Source: Microbacterium ureisolvens
GTDB taxonomy: Bacteria; Actinomycetota; Actinomycetes; Actinomycetales; Microbacteriaceae
Direction: 5' to 3'
DNA: 64,000 nt
Assembly (NCBI RefSeq): GCF_015278315.1
Contig: NZ_JADIJE010000012.1
Coordinates: 62,001-126,000, forward strand
Shown here: positions 34,639 to 41,688 of the stretch, one piece after another
Layout of the letters: every line of letters begins with the position of its first letter
Numbering within the stretch: position 1 is the stretch's first letter
Notes under the pieces: model-generated
What the model was told of the DNA's origin: nothing
The model's database searches: none
What the model saw: the letters and a program-made list of their open reading frames with translations, nothing else
Position numbers and translations under genes: made by a program

Positions 34639-35403
34639 TCAGCGGACGAGCCAGCCGCCGTCGACGGGGATCACGGCCCCGGTCACGTAGGCGGCGGCGT
34701 CCGAGGCGAGGAAGACGAAGACACCCTGCAGATCGGATGCCTCGCCCCAGCGTCCTGCGGGAATCCGCGACAGGATCGACGCGGCGCGGTCTTCGTCGGC
34801 TCGGAGCGGTGCGGTGTTGTCGGTCGCCATGTAGCCGGGTGCCACGGCGTTAACGGTGACGCCGGCGGCCGCCCACTCGTTCGCGAGGGCCTTCGTGAGC
34901 CCGGCGACGGCGTGCTTGGAGGCGGTGTATGCCGGAACGAGAATGCCGCCCTGGAACGACAGCATCGACGCGACGTTGATGATGCGGCCGCCGCCCTGGG
35001 ACAGCATGTGTCGGCCCGCGGCCTGCGACAGGTGGAACACCGCGTCGAGGTTGATCGCGAGCACGTCGTCCCAATCGCCGAGCGGGTACTCGGCGGCGGG
35101 GGCGCGGCGGATGGTGCCGGCGTTGTTCACGAGGATGTCGAGCCCACCCAGTTCGGCGATCACCTCGTCGACCGCCGAGGAGAGCTCCTCGGGCGTCGCC
35201 GATACGAGGTCGCGCTGCACCCGATGCACCCTACGACCATTGGCGGAGATCAGCTCGGCGGTGGCCGACGCGTCGCCGCGGTCAAGGAGCGCCACGTCGG
35301 CGCCGGCCTCGGCCAGTGCCACGGCGGCTCCCTGACCGAGACCCCGGCTCGACCCGGTGACGAGCGCGACCTTGCCGTCGAGGCGGAACGAGTCGAGGAT
35401 CAT
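34639..35403 (-). CDS. kduD: 2-deoxy-D-gluconate 3-dehydrogenase / 2,5-diketo-3-deoxygluconate reductase (KduD), SDR family
   Basis: A 254-residue short-chain dehydrogenase. The cofactor motif TGSSRGLGQG is near residue 16, NNAGTIRRAP follows, and the catalytic Y-x3-K is in PAYTASKHAVAGLTKALANEW. ILVPAYTASK and GYMATDNTAPL agree with KduD rather than with FabG. It reduces 2,5-diketo-3-deoxygluconate to KDG between KduI and the KDG kinase. Its ATG overlaps the FAH-family gene stop by four bases. Confidence 0.93.
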   Translation of the reverse strand: MILDSFRLDGKVALVTGSSRGLGQGAAVALAEAGADVALLDRGDASATAELISANGRRVHRVQRDLVSATPEELSSAVDEVIAELGGLDILVNNAGTIRRAPAAEYPLGDWDDVLAINLDAVFHLSQAAGRHMLSQGGGRIINVASMLSFQGGILVPAYTASKHAVAGLTKALANEWAAAGVTVNAVAPGYMATDNTAPLRADEDRAASILSRIPAGRWGEASDLQGVFVFLASDAAAYVTGAVIPVDGGWLVR

Positions 35404-36278
35404 GCGGCGGCCTCCTGAGCGGCGACGAAACGGGTGGTGAGCTCGCCGATGCGCGAGATCCGTACGGTGACCGCGTCGCCGCCCTGGAGCGGGCGGTGCG
35501 CGTCTTGGGCGTCGGCGAGCTTCTGCGGGGTGCCGGTCGAGACGATGTCGCCCGGCTCGAGGGTCAGCACCTGGCTGAGATGGTGGATAACGAAGGCGAC
35601 CGAGAAGATCGTGGTCGACGTCGACTGCGACACCGTTACGACGCCATCCCGAACCACCTCGACGAGGAGATCCTGCGGGTCACCGACCTCGTCAGGAGTC
35701 ACGACCCACGGACCGAGGGGCGCGAACCCGTCGGAGCACTTGCCGAGCGCCCACTGGCTCTGCCGGCGCTGCCAGGCGCGGTCCGACACGTCGTTGAGGA
35801 TCGTGTACCCGCCGACGTGATCGAGCGCGTCCTCGAGCGACACCCGCTGCGCACGGCGCCCGATCACCACGGCCACCTCGCCCTCGTAGTCGACGTCGGT
35901 CGCGCCGGGCGGGATCACGACGGCATCGCCCGGTCCCGCCAGCGTGTTCGCGGTCTTCACGAACACGTCCGGGTGCTCCGGATCGTTCGCGGTCGGATCC
36001 ACGCCGTCCGGCACGTGACCACGGTAGTTGTAGCCGAGGCAGAGGATCTTCCCCGGCGTCACCGGCGCGAGCAGCGCCGCGGCGTCGAAGGCGGGCAGTC
36101 CGGTCGCGTCGGTCGAGGCCACCGCGGCCCGTGCAGCGCCCAGGGCTGCGGCATCCGTCAGCAGCTCCGTCACCGAGCCGGCGACATCGCCGAGATCGAG
36201 CAGCCGCTCGCCATCGGGCGCAGCGACCACGACCGCCGGACGGGCGCCGGACGTCCCCGCGTACGTGACGAGCCTCAC
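35400..36278 (-). CDS. Fumarylacetoacetate hydrolase (FAH) family protein
   Basis: A 292-residue FAH-fold protein. LCLGYNYRGHVPD, DVDYEGEVAVVIGRRAQRV, ILNDVSDRAWQRRQSQW and PGDIVSTGTP are the family motifs; the acidic residues of DYEGE bind the divalent metal. The family hydrolyses, decarboxylates or hydrates acylpyruvate-type sugars acids. In this locus the natural guess is a 2-keto-3-deoxy sugar acid, as an alternative or side route to the KDG kinase path, but the substrate is not known. The GTG overlaps the GH88 stop by four bases. Confidence 0.88.
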   Translation of the reverse strand: MRLVTYAGTSGARPAVVVAAPDGERLLDLGDVAGSVTELLTDAAALGAARAAVASTDATGLPAFDAAALLAPVTPGKILCLGYNYRGHVPDGVDPTANDPEHPDVFVKTANTLAGPGDAVVIPPGATDVDYEGEVAVVIGRRAQRVSLEDALDHVGGYTILNDVSDRAWQRRQSQWALGKCSDGFAPLGPWVVTPDEVGDPQDLLVEVVRDGVVTVSQSTSTTIFSVAFVIHHLSQVLTLEPGDIVSTGTPQKLADAQDAHRPLQGGDAVTVRISRIGELTTRFVAAQEAAA

Positions 36279-37495
36279 CAGTACTTCCTCCACTCCGGAC
36301 GCGCGACGCGCATCAGGGCCTCGAGGTAGAAGTAGTCGCCCCACAGCGTGCCCTCGTCGACGCCGTTGTCCTTCGGCAGGTCGTAGACCGAGTGCAGCAG
36401 CAGCGCGTCGGAGTCCTCGGGGTTCGCGGGTGCGTAGTTCGCGATGAGCGACACCAGGATCGAGTGCGCCCGGGCCGTCCATTCGGCCGCGCGCGCGGCA
36501 TCCGTCTCCACCTTCGCCAGCTCCAGCAGGCCGCACACCGCGATCGCGGCGGCCGAGCTGTCGCGCGGCGCGTCGCTGCCGTCGGTGTACACGAGGTCCC
36601 AGAACGGCACCTCGTCGGCCGGCAGGTGACGGAGGAAGTACTCGGCGCAGCGCCGCGCGCCGTCGAGCAGCTCCGCGTTGCCGGTCACGGCGTAGTTCAT
36701 GGCGAAGCCGTAGATCCCCCACGCCTGGCCGCGCGCCCAGCACGACTCGTCGAAGGCGCCCTGCTCGGTCGCACCGCGCAGGGGCTCGCCGGTCTCGGCA
36801 TCCCAGTAGAAGGTGTGGAACGTCGAGTCGTCCTCGCGGAGGATGTGCTCGCGCAGCTGCGCGGTGTGCCGCACGACCGCATCGGCGAAGCGCTCGTCGC
36901 CGGTCTGCTCGTGCGTCCATGTCAGCAGCGGCATGTTCATGAGGCTGTCGATGATGGTGCGGCCGCGCTGGGCGGGGTCGGACAGGTCGCCCCACGCCTG
37001 GATGATGCCCGCCGGCTCCAGGAAGCGGCGCATGAGGTGGTCCGCGGCGAGCAGCGACGCGTCGCGGGCCTGCTCGTCGCCGAGCAGGCGCCACGCGGCG
37101 ACCGTCGACAGCGTGTAGAGGAACCCGAGGTCGTGCGTGTCGAGGTCCTCCTCGGCGCGCACACGGCGGTCGAAGTCGGCCGCGTCGACCAGCGCGGCGT
37201 CGCGGTACGCGTCGTCGCCGGTGAGCTCCCACGCGAGCCACAGCATGCCGGTGCGGAAGCTGGTGGTCCAGCCGCGGTTGCCGCCGAGCGGGATGCCGCC
37301 GTGCGCCGGGCGCTGCCGGTAGCGGTCGTCCACCGTCGTGTCATCGGGGTACGCGGGCCCGAACGTCGCGATGTTGCGCCGGACGGTCGAGACCGCGGCG
37401 GCGATCGCGGCGTCGACGTCGACGTCGACGTCGACGTCGACCAGAGGGTCGGCGGGCGTGGCGGTGGTGCCCGAAACGGGCGAGGTGGACGTCAT
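36275..37495 (-). CDS. Unsaturated glucuronyl hydrolase, glycoside hydrolase family 88
   Basis: A 406-residue GH88 enzyme. It hydrates the 4,5-double bond left by polysaccharide lyases, releasing the 5-keto-uronate that KduI uses. The catalytic pair is D122 (THDLGFLYTLS) and D183 (TIIDSLMNMPLL), 61 residues apart as in the Bacillus enzyme (88 and 149). No signal peptide is seen, so it works inside the cell. Residues 20-28 are a DV dipeptide run encoded by five CGTCGA hexamers (37411-37440), an insert near the N terminus. An AAGGA site precedes the ATG. Confidence 0.95.
   Translation of the reverse strand: MTSTSPVSGTTATPADPLVDVDVDVDVDAAIAAAVSTVRRNIATFGPAYPDDTTVDDRYRQRPAHGGIPLGGNRGWTTSFRTGMLWLAWELTGDDAYRDAALVDAADFDRRVRAEEDLDTHDLGFLYTLSTVAAWRLLGDEQARDASLLAADHLMRRFLEPAGIIQAWGDLSDPAQRGRTIIDSLMNMPLLTWTHEQTGDERFADAVVRHTAQLREHILREDDSTFHTFYWDAETGEPLRGATEQGAFDESCWARGQAWGIYGFAMNYAVTGNAELLDGARRCAEYFLRHLPADEVPFWDLVYTDGSDAPRDSSAAAIAVCGLLELAKVETDAARAAEWTARAHSILVSLIANYAPANPEDSDALLLHSVYDLPKDNGVDEGTLWGDYFYLEALMRVARPEWRKYW
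37411..37440. repeat. CGTCGA hexamer repeat, five copies, in the GH88 gene
   Basis: Thirty bases of exact CGTCGA repeats. Slippage would add or remove DV dipeptides without shifting the frame. Confidence 0.9.
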
Positions 37496-37542
37496 CGGAG
37501 GGAATCCTTCGGTGGGTTGAGCGGAGAACGGATGCCGCGGCC

Positions 37543-38250
37543 TCAGGCCTGCGCGGTCGCCTTCTCATCGAGGTCGAGCACGGGGCGGAGCGTGAAACGG
37601 GAGTTCGTCCACGCGAAATACAGGGCGGCGGAGGCGGTGAGCCCGAGCCCCAGGGCGGGCGCGGTGGCGAACACGGCCGCCTGGACCGCGAGCACGGCGA
37701 GCGAGAGCGCGGTGAGGTACCAGCGACGCAGGCTGAGGTAGGCGGCGGCGCGCAGCACGTCGCGGAACCGGGCGGTGGGCGCCTCGGCGATCGCGACGAG
37801 GGACACCAGCCCGACGGCGATCGCGAGGAGCGTCAGCACGCCGAGCAGCGGAACCGTGACGACGGCCGCGGCGGTGTTGGACAGCATCCGCACGTCCACG
37901 AGCAGCACCACGACGACGGCGGTGACGCCGGCGCCGATGAGGAGGGCACGCCACCAGGTGTCGCGCAGACCGGCGGCGAACGCGCGGATCGGACCGAACC
38001 CGCCCGCGCCGTGCTCGCGGAACGCGCGGAACGCGGCGGCCAGGCCCGGCGCGGCCAGCGGGGCCGCGAGGGCCAGCAGTGGCCAGGAGTAGGCGGGGTC
38101 GGTGGTGACCAGCAGGGCGACGACCGGTAGGCAGGCGATGACCAGCAGCAGGTTGACGATCAGCGCGAGGTAGATCATCCCGATGAGGGATGCCCACGTG
38201 TCGTGCGAGACCAGGCTGTTGAGCCGGCTGAGAGGGCTGGGCTTGCTCAT
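37543..38250 (-). CDS. DUF624 (YesL-like) membrane protein
   Basis: A 235-residue membrane protein with about five hydrophobic segments (MIYLALIVNLLLVIACLPVV, ALLIGAGVTAVVVVLLVDV and others) and the YFAWTNSRFTLRPVLDL-like C terminus. This fits DUF624/YesL, a family found next to oligosaccharide ABC importers such as the rhamnogalacturonan system of Bacillus; its role in uptake is not established. It starts four bases after the second permease stop, so it is part of the transporter transcript. Confidence 0.88.
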   Translation of the reverse strand: MSKPSPLSRLNSLVSHDTWASLIGMIYLALIVNLLLVIACLPVVALLVTTDPAYSWPLLALAAPLAAPGLAAAFRAFREHGAGGFGPIRAFAAGLRDTWWRALLIGAGVTAVVVVLLVDVRMLSNTAAAVVTVPLLGVLTLLAIAVGLVSLVAIAEAPTARFRDVLRAAAYLSLRRWYLTALSLAVLAVQAAVFATAPALGLGLTASAALYFAWTNSRFTLRPVLDLDEKATAQA

Positions 38251-38254
38251 CGGG

Positions 38255-39217
38255 TCAGCCCTTCAGTCCGCTGGTCGCGATGCCCTCGACGAAGTAATTC
38301 TGGCCGAGCAGGAAGATGATCGCGATGGGGATCACCGAGATCGTCAGGCCCGCGAACAGCAGCGCGTAATTCGTGTCGAACAGGTTCGAGACGAAGCTCT
38401 TGAGGCCGAGCTGGATCGTCCACAGATCCGGGTTCCGCAGGTAGATGAGCGGCCCCAGGTAGTCGTTCCAGGTGTTGACGAAGGTGAGCAGTGTCAGCGA
38501 CGCGAGCGCCGGGATCGACAGCGGCAGCATGATCTTGCGCCAGATCGCGTACTCGCTGAGTCCGTCCAGGCGCGCCGCCTCGGACAGCTCCTCGGGGATC
38601 GTCTCGTAGAACTGCTTCATCAGGAACACGCCGAACGCGCCGAACGCCTGCAGCAGGATGATCGCCCACAGCGTGTTGGACACCTTGAAGTTCGACAGCA
38701 GGATGAACTGCGGGATCATGTACGACTGCCACGGCACGGCGATGGTGCCCACGTACAGCAGGAACAGCACATCGCGACCGCGGAAGCGCATCCGGGCGAA
38801 TCCGTAGGCGGCGAAGGAGCCGGTGAGCACCTGCAGGAAAGTGACCACGACCGCCAGCAGCAGCGTGTTGCGGATCCAGACGAGCATGTTCGACTCGGTC
38901 CAGATGTCGATGTAGTTCTGCCACACGAACGTCTCGGGCAGCCACTTCACCGGCACCGAGAACACCTCGTTGGCGGTCTTGAACGAGCTCAGCACCATCC
39001 ATGCGAACGGCGTCAGCAGGCCGATGGCGAAGATGATGAGCGCGACGTACATCGCGATGCGCGCGACCCGGCGGCCCGGGGTCATCTTCTCCGCCGGCAC
39101 CTGCGGCCGGGGCTCGGCAGGCTCTTCGGCGAGCTTGCGCAGCCCGCGCCGCGCACCCTGCGGCGCGGTGAAGTCGGAGACCAGGAGCTCGGCATCCTTC
39201 TCGATCTGCTCGGCCAT
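38255..39217 (-). CDS. Carbohydrate ABC transporter permease, MalG type
   Basis: A 320-residue permease with a long cytoplasmic N-terminal tail of about 50 residues (acidic, Pro-rich) and six membrane segments. The ATPase-contact loop is EAARLDGLSEYAIWRKIMLP, and VNTWNDYLGPLIYLRNPD is typical of carbohydrate uptake family 1 permeases. It pairs with the MalF-type permease gene just upstream, with which it shares one base (stop/start overlap at 39217). There is no cognate ATPase gene in the locus, so a shared ATPase such as an MsiK-type protein is probably used. Confidence 0.93.
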   Translation of the reverse strand: MAEQIEKDAELLVSDFTAPQGARRGLRKLAEEPAEPRPQVPAEKMTPGRRVARIAMYVALIIFAIGLLTPFAWMVLSSFKTANEVFSVPVKWLPETFVWQNYIDIWTESNMLVWIRNTLLLAVVVTFLQVLTGSFAAYGFARMRFRGRDVLFLLYVGTIAVPWQSYMIPQFILLSNFKVSNTLWAIILLQAFGAFGVFLMKQFYETIPEELSEAARLDGLSEYAIWRKIMLPLSIPALASLTLLTFVNTWNDYLGPLIYLRNPDLWTIQLGLKSFVSNLFDTNYALLFAGLTISVIPIAIIFLLGQNYFVEGIATSGLKG

Positions 39218-40152
39218 CAGCTGCTCCGCTTCTTGTTCCACAGGAACTGGAGGATCGTCACGATGATGCACATGAAGAACAGCGCCACCGCGGCCGCCGA
39301 GGCGTAGCCGAACTGGCTCTCCTCGAAGCCCTTGCGGTAGATGAACTGCGACATCACGAGGGTGGACTGACCCGGACCGCCGTCGGTCATGACGAGGATG
39401 AGGTCGAAGATCTTGAACGAGTTGATCGTCAGCATCACGGTGACGAAGAACATGGTCGGGCGCAGGCACGGCAGCGTCACGTTGACGAACCGCTGCCACA
39501 CGTTCGCGCCGTCCACGCGCGCGGCCTCGTGCAGCTCGCGGGGCACGGTCTGCAGGCCCGCGAGGAAGAGGATCATGTAGTAGCCCATGTCGCGCCACGT
39601 GCCGACGATGACGACGGCGGGCATGGCCCATTCGGGCGAGGTCAGCCATCCGGGCGGGTTCTGGATGCCGATGAACCGGAGGAACTCGTTGATCGGGCCG
39701 TACTCGGGGCTGAAGAGCAGGTTCCACACCACAGCGATCGCGACGATCGAGGTGATGTAGGGGAAGAACGCGGCGGTGCGGAAGAACGCGACGCCCCGCA
39801 GCTTGTTGTTCAGCAGCAGCGCAAGACCCAGCGACACCGCGATCGTCAGCGGGATGTGCAGCACCGAGTAGTACAGCGTGTTGACGACCGAGATGCGGAA
39901 GCTGCCGTCGCCGATCAGGCGCTCGAAGTTCGCGAGGCCCACCCAGTCGGCCTTGCCGAAGACGTTCCAGTTCGTGAACGCCATGTAGAACAGCACGACG
40001 ATCGGGATGAGGGTGAGCAGCCCGAAGCCGATGAAGTTCGGCAGGATGAAGCTCCACCCGATGAGGGTGTTGCGCAGCCGCAGCTTCGAACGCCGGCGGC
40101 GCTCGGGCGGCGGCGCCGTCGCCGCAGCCTCTGTGGCGGTGATGGTCGCCAT
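39217..40152 (-). CDS. Carbohydrate ABC transporter permease, MalF type
   Basis: A 311-residue permease. WSFILPNFIGFGLLTLIPIV is the first membrane segment, the EAA loop is EAARVDGANVWQRFVNVTLP, and MTDGGPGQSTLVMSQFIYRK is the usual periplasmic-side motif before the last helices. GGAGGT precedes the ATG. It belongs with the binding protein gene at 40331-41638, from which it is separated by 178 bases holding two strong hairpins. Confidence 0.93.
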   Translation of the reverse strand: MATITATEAAATAPPPERRRRSKLRLRNTLIGWSFILPNFIGFGLLTLIPIVVLFYMAFTNWNVFGKADWVGLANFERLIGDGSFRISVVNTLYYSVLHIPLTIAVSLGLALLLNNKLRGVAFFRTAAFFPYITSIVAIAVVWNLLFSPEYGPINEFLRFIGIQNPPGWLTSPEWAMPAVVIVGTWRDMGYYMILFLAGLQTVPRELHEAARVDGANVWQRFVNVTLPCLRPTMFFVTVMLTINSFKIFDLILVMTDGGPGQSTLVMSQFIYRKGFEESQFGYASAAAVALFFMCIIVTILQFLWNKKRSS

Positions 40153-40190
40153 GGCGGACCTCCAGTGGGTGGATCAGAAGCGGGGTGGTG

Positions 40191-40227
40191 CTCGGCGGGC
40201 TCGAGAACAGCTCCCGAGCCCGCCGAG
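40191..40227 (-). terminator. Hairpin upstream of the MalF-type permease
   Basis: CTCGGCGGGCTCG at 40191-40203 pairs exactly with 40215-40227, 11-base loop. In the leftward transcript it follows the binding-protein gene and the 40282-40317 palindrome, so it may act as an attenuator or as a 3'-end stabiliser that leaves more message for the binding protein than for the permeases. Confidence 0.55.
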
Positions 40228-40281
40228 AGAAGAGGGGTCGGACTCCCCGGGACTGCGCCGCGGGCGTCCGAGCCTGGCCCT

Positions 40282-40317
40282 TCGACAGGCTCAGGGACCG
40301 TGCCCTGAGCCTGTCGA
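40282..40317. repeat. Perfect REP-like palindrome after the binding-protein gene
   Basis: TCGACAGGCTCAGGG at 40282-40296 and its complement at 40303-40317, six-base loop. The same CTTCGACAGGCTCAGGGACC sequence occurs in the start of cobA (11251) and a divergent form in the ssuC start (10328). Confidence 0.85.
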
Positions 40318-40330
40318 CGGGGGATGCGGA

Positions 40331-41638
40331 TCAGTCGAGGCCGACCTCGTTGGCCACGCGGTCCTCGGCCTCCTTGATCGCGTCGGCGGCCGACGCGGAG
40401 CCCGACATGATCGCCGTGTGCATGTCGTTGAGGATGCCCTGGATCGCCGCGGTCTTGTTCGACGTCGGGTTCTCGGGGAAGACGTCGTGCGTCGAGTAGG
40501 CGAACTTCGACAGGTCGTCGGTGGGGGCACCGTCGACACCGAAGTACGTCTCGACGACCGGGTCGGTCAGCAGCGCCGGGGTGATGCCGATGCCGGCGAG
40601 GATCTGAGCGCCCTCTTCACCCGCGGCGAAGGCGAGGAAGTCCTTCGCAGCCTGCACCTTGGACTCGTCGATCGCGGCGTTGATGCCGAAACCGGTCGGG
40701 TCGCCGAAGGTCACCGGGGTGTTGTCCAGGCCCGCGGTCGAATCGTCGACCTGCGGGATCGGCGCGATGCCCCACTCGAAGTCGTCCGCGTCGCCCGAGG
40801 CCTGCTGGGCGATCAGCGTCGCGACGAACCACGTGCCCATGGGCAGCATGGCGGCGTTCTGCTTGCCGAACTCGCCCTGGTAGGTGAGCTGGTTGGCCGC
40901 GCTGGTGTTGTAGTCGACCTGGTCGCCCGCGTCCTGCAGGGCGAGCACGTTCTCGTAGAACGGCTCCATGTAGCCGTAGTCGCCCTCGAGGATGTCGCCC
41001 TCGGCCTGCGCGTTCGCGAAGCCCTGGACGGTCGACTGCCAGCGGTGCAGGTAGGTGCCCTTGGCGGCGCTGCCGTCGGCCGACAGGCCCTCGGTCAGTG
41101 CGGAGGCGGCGTCGCTGTAGTCGTCCCAGGTCCACGAGCCGTCGGGGTACTCGACGCCGGCCTGGTCGAAGAGCGCCTTGTTGTAGTACAGCACCCACGA
41201 GTCGTTGCGGTAAGGCACAGCGTACGCGGTGCCGTCGACCTCGTACGAGGCCGCGCCGCTGATGCCCTCGGGCAGCTCGACGTCCGACACGTCGAGGAGC
41301 TGGCCGCCCTCGACGAACGTCGGGACGAACTTGACCTCCTTCTGCGTGATGATGTCGGGGCCGGAGCCGGCGGCGAGGTCGGCGGTCAGCAGGGTGTTGT
41401 ACTCGGCCGCGTCGTAGCCCTTGAGCTCGATCGTGACGTCGGGGTTCTCCTCGTGGAACGCGTCGGCGAGCGCCTGGAACTCCGGCGTCGTGTCGAGGCT
41501 CCAGCCCGAGAGCGTCAGCGTGACCGGGCCCGACGACTCCTCGGGCGCAGCAGCGTCGTCGCCACCGCCGCTGCAGCCGGCGAGAGCGAGCGTTGCGACC
41601 ACGGCGATGCCGGCGGCGGCAGCGTATGAGCGCTTCAT
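40331..41638 (-). CDS. Carbohydrate ABC transporter substrate-binding lipoprotein
   Basis: A 435-residue extracellular binding protein. The signal peptide ends in the lipobox LAGC (MKRSYAAAAGIAVVATLALAGC, in two parts), then a Ser/Gly linker and a solute-binding domain family 1 fold (LTLSGWSLDTTPEFQALADA, GPDIITQKEVKFVPTFVEGG, NDSWVLYYNKALFDQAGVEY). The ligand is presumably a uronate-containing oligosaccharide, judged from the operon. AAGGAG is 10 bases before the ATG. It is the only clearly exported protein of the leftward operon. Confidence 0.93.
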   Translation of the reverse strand: MKRSYAAAAGIAVVATLALAGCSGGGDDAAAPEESSGPVTLTLSGWSLDTTPEFQALADAFHEENPDVTIELKGYDAAEYNTLLTADLAAGSGPDIITQKEVKFVPTFVEGGQLLDVSDVELPEGISGAASYEVDGTAYAVPYRNDSWVLYYNKALFDQAGVEYPDGSWTWDDYSDAASALTEGLSADGSAAKGTYLHRWQSTVQGFANAQAEGDILEGDYGYMEPFYENVLALQDAGDQVDYNTSAANQLTYQGEFGKQNAAMLPMGTWFVATLIAQQASGDADDFEWGIAPIPQVDDSTAGLDNTPVTFGDPTGFGINAAIDESKVQAAKDFLAFAAGEEGAQILAGIGITPALLTDPVVETYFGVDGAPTDDLSKFAYSTHDVFPENPTSNKTAAIQGILNDMHTAIMSGSASAADAIKEAEDRVANEVGLD

Positions 41639-41688
41639 TCTGGGGGTACTCCTTTGTGATTGCGGACCCGTCCTCGGGCCCATCGGGG

